From Heligmosomoides polygyrus polygyrus (Eukaryota; Nematoda; Chromadorea; Rhabditida; Heligmosomidae): 64,000 nucleotides of DNA. The stretch lies in the NCBI GenBank assembly GCA_947396885.1, contig OX377205.1, positions 77,038,969 to 77,102,968 of the forward strand. Direction: 5' to 3'. The translations under genes and the position numbers were made by a program. Below, in pieces: positions 12,520-31,450 of this stretch. The notes below the pieces were generated by a model. It ran no database searches. It worked only from the letters and a program-made list of their open reading frames with translations, and had not been told where the DNA came from. The number at the start of each line of letters is the position of its first letter. The first letter of the stretch is position 1.

Positions 12520-13019
12520 ATAGACTAATAATTAGGACATTATAAAGCACAGGCGCTTTAAACCACTGGTTACTGCTCAATTAAGACGAATTTCTAGAGA
12601 ATAGCCCAACGAATTTCTACACAATAGCCAATATGTATTGCAGCAGACGTGTTTAGGAGATATTTCTATGCTGCATAGAACGTTGTGTAGCACATACCTA
12701 GTGAAACGTTACAATTATCGCTGCTGTAATTCGAAAGTATTGAGGTCGCAACGACCAACAAACTTCCCCTAGTCCGCGGAGCCCTCCCATTTTGGATTGC
12801 CAAGCTTCTGAAGATTCAACGCTAGACACTCCGTGTCGTAGTTGATGTAGGGTTGTCTAATGGTAAGCTCCTCTGCAGAGTGGGCATCCAGTACAGGTAT
12901 TCTCCAATTCAAAAACGCCGTCACTTCTCGAGTCGATGTAATACAGCAATTCATTAAAACATTCACACTAGGGGTGTATGTCTCTAATATTTGATTGTAT
13001 TGTAACACTATATTGCATT
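12520..13019. other. no gene seen
   Basis: A 93-codon frame on the - strand (12769-13050) has no recognisable domain. Its position next to an LTR-like segment suggests transposon-derived sequence, but nothing in it proves this. Confidence 0.35.
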
Positions 13020-13275
13020 GTATTGTGTTGTCGGTGCTAGCTGCTAACACAGATGTCTAAAAACACAGCAGCTAAGACAGACACTTTCTGACAATAGGGT
13101 TAAGCTCGGCAATGTATCTCTCATTCCCTCAGAGTTCTTGTCTGATACTTCCTCTATCCTCTCTTCTTCCACCATTTATCTTATAAAATATATAAATATA
13201 AATACTTTGTAAATAAAGGTTAGTCATCTAAGTTTGATATACTTGTATGGCAGTTGTCACATTCAACACGGTGTG
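13020..13275 (+). mobile_element. possible solo LTR (Bel/Pao-like)
   Basis: The segment runs from TGTTGTCGG to about CATTCAACA (TG..CA ends). It has a polyadenylation-like AATAAAGGTT, then CTAAGTTTGA and GGCAGTTGT. The same ordered words (AATAAAGGTT, CAAGTTTGA, GCAGTTGT) recur at 51.6 kb in unrelated surroundings, so the two are probably copies of one LTR. No polymerase domain was recognised beside either copy. Confidence 0.35.
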
Positions 13276-13279
13276 GTCT

Positions 13280-14764
13280 TGAAAAGCTGTTGATCAAGAC
13301 TTAAGAATTTCATTCTGGCTGATGGTTCAGCAACGCTGCCTTCTTCGGAGCCTGGAGAAGTCGGGAATACCTACAGCGCAATCCGCCCGAACACCATCTC
13401 ATCTCATGGTATGGTCCTCTTCAAAAAATAAGGACAGGATCAGTGGGGAGGTTGCAAAGACCAATTGAGGTGACATTACATTGCGATTTTTCGTGCCGGG
13501 ATCACCCAACCTAAATGCCCTGTATGTCAGAACGCTATATCGAGGCCTGCAGAGCTCCAAGTAGGGTGCTAGTTCTTCGCTCAACGCCAGACAATCCTCC
13601 CTCCGGCTTACCGCAGGATTCGTGTCTGTCATTCCAAAGTGCCTCGAGTGTCTCGCGAAGGAGATGTTCCCAGACTTTCTCGGGCGAACTTCGACGCGAA
13701 CACCTGCTGCATCACGCCTGCATGGCAATGGACGCTTGTATCTTCCACACATGTCTTCAATCAAACTTTACGTTTTCTTGTAAAATGAGTGAAAATCAGT
13801 GAAAACTTCAACGTCTCTATGAACTTCAATCCCCCTACTTAGGATCAAGCTCCGCATTCCGATAGAACGACGATTTTAACAGAAAGAAAAGGACGTAGTA
13901 GAGCTTTTACAAACACCTGCCTAAGTTCGCGCCTGCAAAAGAGTAACCATGAAAAGTTGATGCTGTGTTGGCTCGTTGTATACGAGCTGTTTGTCTTGCC
14001 ATGTGTGCCTCCTTGACTCCCCTTTTTAGCAGGAGTAGATCCTAAGAACTGCGGCAGGAAGCAAACCATTACTAGTGATTGGGCGGGCCTCACGCCTACG
14101 CCACCGCTCGTTCATTCCCACACGATACTTCTAGCGGATCCCAAAAGCCGTGCTGCCCCAAGCTCAGAAAATTTTGAACAAGTTGCTTGAGCATTATTAT
14201 CCTAAAGACAGGTTACTCGCGGCTTTAGTCCTCCAAATTAAGTTACCCGCGCCTAATTTCTTGCGGATAACTGATCTGAAATGTTGGACACAGGAATACT
14301 AAGGTTGCAGGTAACTAACTAATCACAGTGGCAGTTTTGATGAAGCCTGTGTGCAAGAAGTGTTACTGCAGGAGAGTTTCTGCCTGCAGGAATACATTTT
14401 GAACAAATTACTTGCATCTTTATGTCTTCAAAATAAGTTACATGCGACTGGTTAAGCAAATGACAAGTTCACGTAAGTGTTTGATAAACTTACAACCGGG
14501 AAAACCCCGTCTGAGTTGTTCACCGTAGTTTCGGAGTGAGGTTCACGGAAATCGTTACGGGACCGAGTCCTCTATCCCTCTGCTAATCAGTCGCTGCAGC
14601 TAGTGATATTTGCTTGCATGCTTCTTCGGCGTAAATAGGGTCGGGGTGGGGCTTCTGATGGACAAAAAATCTCATAGAGCGTCGTAGCGTCGTTAATGTC
14701 CTTCATTCCTGGCTCCAACGTATGAAGCCTGTAGTAAGGGCGTTCCATGGTTAATAAAAACCAG
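13280..14764. other. no gene seen; diverged short repeats
   Basis: Frames at 13399-13764 (-) and 13845-14093 (-) show no domain. Between 14190 and 14480 there are loosely repeated words (AAATTAAGTTACCCGCG, AAATAAGTTACATGCG). The motif GTTAAGCAA..CAAGTTCACG is seen at 14453 and again at 16335 beyond the hAT element, so the sequence continues on both sides of that insertion. Confidence 0.4.
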
Positions 14765-15054
14765 GTTTGAATCAGGGGTGCACATTTAACGGTTAACGAT
14801 TTAACGAATTTAACGAATTAACGGCATTTTTCGTTAAAATCTGGCTTAACGACTTAACGGAAATTTTTAGAAATTTAATGGAATTTTTAACGGACGTTTT
14901 TCTCAGTGAGTTTCCCACATTTGCCTTCAATCTTCACTAATTTTGCAGGTCTCATCCTCCCGAATAGGTCTGTTCCTGAAAAAAAACTAATGAAACCGGG
15001 AAGAAAATTTTTATGTTTCCATGGATTTGTTCTGAATTTTTGGAAACAATGCAT

Positions 15055-15350
15055 TTTGTGGGCGCGTGCAGCGCAATCGGAAGAGGTGCTGGCTGTCGCG
15101 TGTACCTGATACCATTTTCCCGGTTTGAATTTTCCGTTCGAGCAAACCAAGCCCTCCATCCCTCCGATGTCGGAGAATTGATAGAATGGGCACCATACTT
15201 GTCTGGGAGGGATAAAAGCGCTGAATTCTTCATCGGCTGGCCACCGAAGGCATGTGTACGGCCAAACACGCATTCAAATTGCCTCCACGATATCACATAA
15301 AAACGGAATGCGTGGCGCTTCCCAAAAGAGACTGAATAACGCTCTCCTTC
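15055..15350 (+). mobile_element. tRNA-derived SINE, copy 4 (inside hAT element B)
   Basis: The head carries GCGCAATCGGAAGAGG and the B-box remnant CGGTTTGAATTTTCC. The body has CATCCCTCCGATGTCGG, CATCGGCTGGCCACCG, CCTCCACGATATCACA and GGAATGCGTGGCGCTTCCC. It is one of the better preserved copies and interrupts the hAT element's interior. Confidence 0.75.
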
Positions 15351-15359
15351 ATCCGTATC

Positions 15360-15565
15360 CTCTAATGCATTTTGGAGCTAGAAATTTCCTCTTCGAACCC
15401 ACAAGCACGGCAACGAATCCACAAAGATGCTTGTCTAATCTCCTCGTAAGATATGCCTATCCTCACCTGTCGTTGCTTATCCCAGAATACTTTTGCTCGC
15501 CACCTGGAACAGTTGAGGCGGAGACGACGTTTTCGGCCGTTGGACGTATTTTAAATGATTTTTGA
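15360..15565 (+). pseudogene. hAT transposase C-terminal dimerisation fragment
   Basis: The frame reads YPHLSLLIPEYFCSPPGTVE followed by AETTFSAVGRILNDF and stop. This corresponds to the C-terminal hAT dimerisation region, where a Leu/Pro-rich helix is followed by a Ser/Glu-x-x-Phe-Ser-x-x-Gly-x-Ile pattern. Catalytic residues lie upstream in intact transposases and are absent here. It lies on the + strand inside matched hAT ends, which supports the family call. Confidence 0.8.
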
Positions 15566-16223
15566 AAAACGCCAACAACAAAAATTAGGAGAGTTACTTT
15601 TCTAGAACGTTAACAACATTGACGACGTGTCACACCTTGCGGCAGCGTGGGACCTTTTGACATGATGTCGTGTCACGGTCCCGACGTTGCAATGGATTGG
15701 TCCCGCGCACCAGGCGCTCGAAAGTCGTGCGTTCGACAACGTGTTAACATCCCACTGATAGGCTTTTAGTTGTAATTTTATTAGCTCTTTCTGTACCTAA
15801 TGGGCTGGGGCCCGCCCCGAGATTGTATGTACATGCTCGTAGAACAGCCACACAAGGGATCCGGGTTCTGCCTAATCTCACATTTTAAGATGCGTTGTCG
15901 GTGATCATCTTCAGTTATAATTCCTCAGCTGTTTTTTTCAAGCCCTGTAGATAATTTGTTGTTGAAGGCTTATATATTTTTCTATGTTGAATTGTTTATT
16001 TTAATTGCAGTGTTGCACCACATTCCTTGAACTTAGCTGGTGATCTCTTGAAGTTGAAACCCATACGTATTTCCTTGATTTTTTCACTTGAAATAATGGT
16101 TTACAGCTAATTGTGTTTTTTAACGAAATTTAACGATTTACCGGAAATTAACGAAAATTTTCCGTTAAAAAATTCGTTAAAATATTTAACGCACAAAATT
16201 TTGTGTGCACCCCTGGTTTGAAT

Positions 16224-16455
16224 CGCGCGGCTGTGGGCGTTGCACCCCGGACAACTCGGACGGGTTTTTTTTCGGTTGTAAGTGTATCGGCGAGTGCTCA
16301 CGTAAGGGGTTAAGTAACTTGGAAGTACACATACCCGGTTAAGCAACTGGCAAGTTCACGTTTGACGTCAGAACGCGCGGATGAAGATCATGCCTCTCCC
16401 AACGGTGTAAACATTTAGAGAATAGAATAATGTGAGCGTTGACATAGCCTGATAC
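16224..16455. other. continuation of the sequence that hosts hAT element B
   Basis: GC-richer stretch with no gene. It shares the GTTAAGCAACTGGCAAGTTCACG motif with 14453 on the other side of the insertion. Confidence 0.4.
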
Positions 16456-16605
16456 AAAGCTCATCTTCTCAATCTAAAATCACGAACACCTTCAAAGCAG
16501 CTCATCAATCTAAAAATGCGAGACAAATGAATAGATTTAGTCACATTCTTAAGGAAGGTTTTGCATCGGTGGCTAGTCAGTGCAATCCGAAACGCATCGA
16601 AACCT
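16456..16605 (-). pseudogene. inverted partial copy of a TGS1 exon-intron-exon junction
   Basis: Read on the - strand this segment aligns by eye almost base for base with 20270-20425 of the TGS1 gene. Shared text includes GCACTGACTAGCCACCGATG (one difference), AAAACCTTCCTTAAGAA, AAATCTATTCATTTGTCTCG and GATTTTAGATTGAGAAGATG. Both exon ends and the whole intron between them are included, so this is a DNA-level duplication and not a processed transcript. The donor has changed: AAGAAG|GTAATT became AAGAATGTGACT. It lies about 0.65 kb upstream of the first proposed TGS1 exon, in opposite orientation. Confidence 0.8.
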
Positions 16606-17250
16606 TTGGTGGCCATCTTGACCGCATTTTCAGGGAAATGATGGTCTCCTATTTGGTTTCGCACATTCCTGAATGTTTCCATTCTGGCGTCCGTCTTCCG
16701 CCCTTTCAATCGATTTTCTCAGATTCCTGCTGAGCACGGTATCCCTACCCTTCGTAATTGCGCGCTCCAATGCATGGAGGTCGACGTCGCGCGCGGCAGT
16801 CGAAACGTCGCAACGCGGTGGAAAAATATGAGAAAGACCCCGTCCGGTTTTATATTATTTTGACGTATGTGAAATTGAGTGTGGCCGAATACGAGGGTGG
16901 TTATGGACTTGACTAGGTTGGTTTTCAGCTTCTGGATTAATCTATTTGTCTAAGACGTATGAAGTCGGCCTTATTCTGGGCCAAATCTGTGACAACCTTA
17001 GTAACTTGGACAGCCTACGTAAGTTGTCACTCACACCGTGATCCATGCATATATGGAAAAAGCGGCTATTCGTCTAATTAGGGCTCTCTGTTTGCTTGAT
17101 AACGACGGCAAAAAAACCTCGCTGTAAAGCAGCACTGCTACTCCGGAACGCCTTCCTAAAACCTTAAGTAAATTGCATAATCTGAACGTATTTCGTTTTT
17201 TTTTTTGAAGCCATCGAGAATTGTCCGCCTCTTGAGGTGAGACTCATCGC
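16606..17250. other. upstream flank of the TGS1-like gene
   Basis: No gene seen. The last part, ending with a T-rich run and TTTTTGAAG near 17215, could contain a promoter or a trans-splice acceptor for the TGS1-like transcript. I cannot point to a specific element. Confidence 0.35.
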
Positions 17251-26748
<9,498 letters not shown>

Positions 26749-27753
26749 TATTCACTTATCTGCTACCCAGAGAGGATTTCGCTTCGTTACCGTTGTTCTT
26801 ATGCTGACACTACTTGCATAAATTGTTATATTGTCATCAGTCTATCGTTGTTGTTTGATACCTCTTTGTTCTAGCTCCTCTTGTTGATTAATTCTTCTTA
26901 TGTTTTGGTCGATCACTACTTGTTCTTGTGTGTTTCCCCTGCATCTCACTAGCAGTTTGGAGTTGTTGAGCGCGAATAGAATTAAAGATGAATACACTGA
27001 TGAATAGAGATGAATGCTTGTTCATACCTTTGTTCAGACTCTAACAAACATGGATTGTGTGACCGAGTGACAAGAAGGGTGATTTGTCAGAACTGTTGGT
27101 AATAGCATTAGAGATTGCATAGAGCATATCTTCATTTCCACCGTAGTTGTTGGTCAGTGGATTTCTCGAATACTAATTCGAAGAGAGAAATAGAGGAAGC
27201 TGATTTAACCGCTTGGATCCGTCCGTCTAGAAATGATGAACACCCTCAAGAATTCGTCGTGGAGAACGGGCTGGCTCAACAAGGTAAGGGTCTGAAGCAT
27301 ACGTCTAAACGGGAAGAGCGAGTCATGAGAATCTCCGCCGCTCAGCTAGTCTGAGAATGTGCTTCATTTTTGCCAAGTCGTTAAACCAAGGGGGTAGGGG
27401 GTCCCTAAAGTTACAATGGAATCGGCGCCATACGAGAACTGGGGGCCTTTACGCTCACGATGTTACTTCCGTCAGGTAGCTTGGAGCGCAGTGGATTACA
27501 GCGTCTCTTCATTCGGGGCGATTGGTGTTTTGGTTCCCATGCATTGCGGCATTTTTGCATTTGAACTTACTGGTTGAGAGGTCGTGACGTCTACACAGTA
27601 TATTCTGCGCATTTTCGGCTATATGCTGTGGGGGAAAAATTTCTTGCGACCTGTTTATTACTGACCGGTTTTTAACCAAAAAGCAGTGGGCAAGGTATTC
27701 AATACAATGATGTATGAATGTTCAACACCAGTGACATACTGGCACAAAATGCA
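26749..27753. other. 3' flank of TGS1, no gene seen
   Basis: Should contain the TGS1 3' UTR. I do not see a convincing AATAAA within the first few hundred bases. A 79-codon frame at 27115-27354 has no domain. Confidence 0.4.
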
Positions 27754-28609
27754 TTAACACATTGACGACAATCGCGTTTTGCGGCAGAAAACTGTGTGGG
27801 ACACGCGCGCTATGAGCCACCGGTGGCTCGTAATGTCCCTCGCTGACAACTTTTTTTTTGTTTTACGTGCTTTTTTTCCATCAAAGTTCGACCGGAGGGG
27901 TAATTTAGGGTGCTGATCACGAATCTAATATCCGTTTATGAAATTTCGGCCGATTACGATAGGGTACGGTAGATACGGGTGATTAAGGCTGCCGAGGTCA
28001 TGGTCACCGTTTTTCCCCAAACGTCGCCCAGGAGGGGGGTTATTTGCGGTGCTGATCATAAATCGGACATTCGTTTTTGGTATTACAGTGGAGTACGGTA
28101 GGTAGGTTACGGTAGGTCGCCGACAGCCTCAGTCATCCGTACCTCCCGTAACATATCTTGGTCCACCGTATGACCAAAAACGGATGTCGAATCGTGATCA
28201 GCACCCCAAATAACTCATATAGGCGATGTTTGGGCGAAATATGTGACCATCACCCCGATAGCCTTACTCACGCGTACCCACCGTAACCTACCGTAATCGG
28301 CCCAAATTTTGAAAAGGGATGTCAGGATAGAGATCGCCACCCCAAATAACCTCTTTGGGCAAAGCTTGTGTGAAAAATACTGACTTGGATGGATATGAGT
28401 GCAGCATTGGTCTCCTTCCTAGCGAAATTCTTAAATTCGATCTATCTAATGAAAGCAAAGACAATTGTCTTGCTTATTCCTGTTGGACATTCTATTATCA
28501 CAAGTAATTAGGGAACATAAAAAGACTATAAAAACCGACAGCAGCAGTACAAAAAATAGCGCGAAAAGTTATGATCCACCGGTGGCTCATATTGTCATCA
28601 ATGTGTTAA
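27754..28609. mobile_element. piggyBac-like palindromic MITE with TTAA duplication
   Basis: TTAA at 27754-27757 and 28606-28609 flank ends CACATTGACGACAAT and, reversed, CACATTGATGACAAT (14 of 15 identical). Just inside, GAGCCACCGGTGGCTC (left) and ATCCACCGGTGGCTCAT (right) give a second, self-complementary motif. TTAA target duplication with such ends is typical of piggyBac elements. The interior repeats GCTGATCA, GATTACGGTAGG-like and CCCCAAATAACTC words in inverted order around a centre near 28110, making the whole 850-bp unit a loose palindrome. It encodes nothing recognisable. Confidence 0.85.
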
Positions 28610-28913
28610 GCAGGACTGGTCGCAAAGCGTATATACTTGTGCTTTTTTAAAATTTTTCGAATGAACGAATAATCGAATAACCCCATTTTTTCGGTTATTC
28701 GCATTTCCGAATAATCGAATAACCCCATTTTTCGAAAATTCGATTGAGCGAATAATCGAATAACACCATTTTTTTGGTTATTCGAATTTCCGAATAATCG
28801 AATAATCCCATTTTTTGGTTATACGAATTTCCGAATAATCGAATAACCCCATTTTTTCGGTTATTCGCATTTCCGAATAATCGAATATTCGAATAAACTT
28901 TATTATAACTTAA

Positions 28914-29711
28914 TACACCCGGTGCAAAATAGGTTCACCCCTGGTTTGTCCATTGGTACCCGAAGAACCCGCTGCCGAGGTTCAGTAATGTTACCATCGT
29001 ATTCCTCACTATGGAAGACTTCTGTAGGAGAATTCTAAGCAGTTTGTCTTATTAGTGCAGGATACCACGAACTTTAGCTGAAAATTTAAGAAATGGAGAC
29101 CGGTGCAAAATATAAGTTTGCTTCATAGAAAATCTGATTAATCACAAAAGTACCTACAAGCAAGGCAAGATTAGTACTTCGTCACATCACCTTTGTTGCA
29201 ACCATATCGAAAATTCTATTTTGTATGCTACTCATTAGGTTATCAATAACAGTTCGCTCAAAATTGGTCCATGCATGAAGTATGGCATTCTTCAGATCAG
29301 AAACCGATGTCAGCGGTTCGATTTTTGTACACTGTGTACAAGAATATCCCACTAGCTTTCTAGTTTTCGGGTTGAGATCTGAAGAGCAGCTATGCCACTT
29401 CAAATGTTGAGTTCTGTTGGAGTTGAGCCAAACTGTAGTTGACTGCGATAGTGTATGGATCCATTATCTTGTTGGAAAATAAGGTTGTGCCTACGAAATC
29501 TTCTGAAATATGGCAGAAGGTAAACTCCGAGCAATTTCTGGTAGTCTTCACTGTTCATCCTACGCGAGACGAACTCCAAGGCAACAAGTTCGTATCCAGA
29601 AAACGCAGCCGAAACCATGACACTTCCACCGACAAAGTAGCACCTGTAGAATACTCGCTTCTCTCTCTCCTCAATTCTCTCGAATAGTGTATGTACCAGT
29701 GGGCCCATCAA
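28914..29711 (-). pseudogene. Tc1-like transposase, left arm of a head-to-head pair
   Basis: Reading leftwards from the centre: GGSVMVSAAFSG, VSRRMNSEDYQKLLGVYLLP, FRRHNLIFQQDN, a frameshift, then CSSDLNPKTRKL, ILHAWTNFERTVIDNLMSS and NRIFDMVATK. These are the C-terminal two thirds of a Tc1-family DDE transposase (FQQDN and SSDLNP carry the second and third acidic residues). The outer end is a TIR, TACACCC-GGTGCAAAAT at 28914-28930, and a second CCGGTGCAAAATATAAG lies inside it at 29100, an IR/DR arrangement. The N-terminal DNA-binding domain is missing. Several frame breaks. Confidence 0.88.
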
Positions 29712-30937
29712 GATTCCATTTCTTCTACACTACTGGAGAGATCTGAGAAAAGAGGTAGAGTATTCTCTAGGCGCAACTTTGACGGTGAAAGTCTCATGGT
29801 TGGGCTGCGTTTTCTGGATGCGGACTTGTCTCGTTCGTTTCTGAAGTTCGTCTCGTGTAGGATGAACAGTGAAGACTACCAGGAATTGCTACGAGATCAC
29901 CTTTTGCCATATTTAAGGAGACTTCGTGGGCACAACCTCATTTTCCAACAAGAGAATGCATCCACACACGTATCGCAATCAACTGCATTTTTATTGGTTT
30001 ATTTATTTATTTATTTATTTATTCTATACGTTCGCGATAAGCGCAAGCGGCAGAAAAAAGTATTACAACAACACAACAACATGAAGACGCACCTAGAGCG
30101 AGTCAAACCAATGTCCTATGAGGAGAAAGGGCTACCTTCAGCTTACTCCTAGGTCGACTGATAGGAACCTTCTCAGGCTCCCCTTTTGTTTGAGACGCAC
30201 GCAGATCAAAGAATTTGGAGCCTACAAAGCGCGAAAAGTGGATTAACTTATAAACCCGACAAATATCAAAGAATTTCCTGCGAGAAGCCAATGTGTGAAG
30301 ACCCAAGTATTTGTTCCTTATCGATGCTTTAGGTACCATAGAGTAAAGAAACCCACCAATGCGATTAAGAACCTTGTAGTTAGTTATTCTGTTCTTTTTC
30401 CACAAGGTTTATAAGAGGTTGGCTCAACTCCAATACAATTCAACTTTTGCAGTGGTCTAGTTTTCCTCCAGATCTCACCGCTGATAGAGAACTTGTGAGG
30501 CATTCTTGTACACAAAGTGTGCAAAAATGGAACCACTTACACTTATGTTTCTGATCTGAAGAACGTCATACTTCATGCATGAGCCAATGTTGAGCGAATT
30601 GTTATTGATAACCTAATCAGTAGTACGAAAAACAGAATTTTCGATATGGTTGCAACAAAGGTGATGTGGCGAAGTACTAATCTTACTTTGTCTGTAGGGA
30701 CTTTTGTGATTAATCAGGTTTTTTATGAAGGGAACTTATATTTTGCACCGGTCTCCATTCGTTAAATTTTCAATAAAAGTTCGTGGTATCCTGCACTGAT
30801 GAGATAACCTGCTTAAAATTCTTCTATAGAGGCTTTCGATAGTGAGGAATACGACAGTAACCGCTGAGCATAAGCAGCGGATCCTTCGGGTACTGATGGA
30901 CAAATCGGGGGTATCTATAATTTTGCACCGGGGTGTA
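29712..30937 (+). pseudogene. Tc1-like transposase, right arm of a head-to-head pair
   Basis: Mirror copy of the left arm: GESLMVGLRF, VSCRMNSEDYQELLRDHLLP, LRGHNLIFQQENAS, then an insertion (about 29990-30418), then LAQLQ..WSSFPPDLTADREL-like text and a decayed tail. It ends in the TIR ATTTTGCACCGGGGTGTA at 30920-30937, with the inner CCGGTCTCC repeat at about 30755. The second catalytic position reads QQEN instead of QQDN (Asp to Glu). Also lacks the N-terminal domain; broken. Confidence 0.85.
29990..30418 (-). mobile_element. LINE 3' fragment inserted in the right Tc1 arm
   Basis: In the left arm the sequence runs ATCGCAGTCAACTACAGTTT and straight on into GGCTCAACTCC. In the right arm, TATCGCAATCAACTGCA is followed by a TTTA array and roughly 430 extra bases before GGCTCAACTCC resumes. 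The TTTA array at the left edge followed by CR1-like 3' sequence indicates a 5'-truncated LINE in - orientation. Confidence 0.65.
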
Positions 30938-31322
30938 TTAATAAGGACGATGCGATCTTTGTGTTAGCCAATTTTGTTTGATACCGTTTACTCACTCCAA
31001 AAGCGCATTGTGTAGGCTCAAGTAAATATAGTAAAGTAAGTTCAACGACAACATTCGCCAGAGACAAAATAAAAGATTTGAATTTTTTAAAAAAGCAAAT
31101 ATTGAAGACATTCAATATCTTCTCAGAACCGTTGACAATACTCGTTAAATGGCAAGACATGAAAACTTTTTTCCTGCAAAAAAAATCCTACAAAAAAATT
31201 CCTACAGAAATACGTGTGCAAAACATCTCTGCACAAGTACAAACCTTTGCGAAAAAAACCGTTCACTCCATTTGTTCATTTCATTATCTCACAGGAATCG
31301 TCAGCCAATCAAATTGAGGAGT

Positions 31323-31450
31323 TATAGAGCATTTTCAGTCGAAATTCAACGTTTTTGAAATAAATTTCAACGTTCTTCTGGATTCCTCCCCGTGTAACAA
31401 CGTTGAATTTGATTTGAAAAACTTTGAATTTCAACTGAAAATGGTATATA
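31323..31450. mobile_element. short palindromic MITE
   Basis: TATAGAGCATTTTCAGTCGA plus AATTCAACG at the left matches the reverse complement of the right end, TCAACTGAAAATGGTATATA, with AACGTTGAATTTGA further in. The arms are about 35-50 bp with a few mismatches; total about 128 bp, apparently at a TA site. Confidence 0.65.

Larger units (their letters stand above)
14773..16215 (+). mobile_element. hAT-like element B with transposase remnant
   Basis: The ends CAGGGGTGCAC and GTGCACCCCTG are perfect 11-bp inverted repeats. They are flanked by an exact 8-bp duplication GTTTGAAT (14765-14772 and 16216-16223), the signature of hAT insertion. Dense TTAACG words lie just inside each end. The interior keeps a C-terminal transposase fragment (15360-15565) and a SINE copy (about 15055-15350). 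Removing the element and one duplication leaves continuous flanking sequence. Length 1443 bp, so most of the transposase is missing. Confidence 0.92.
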
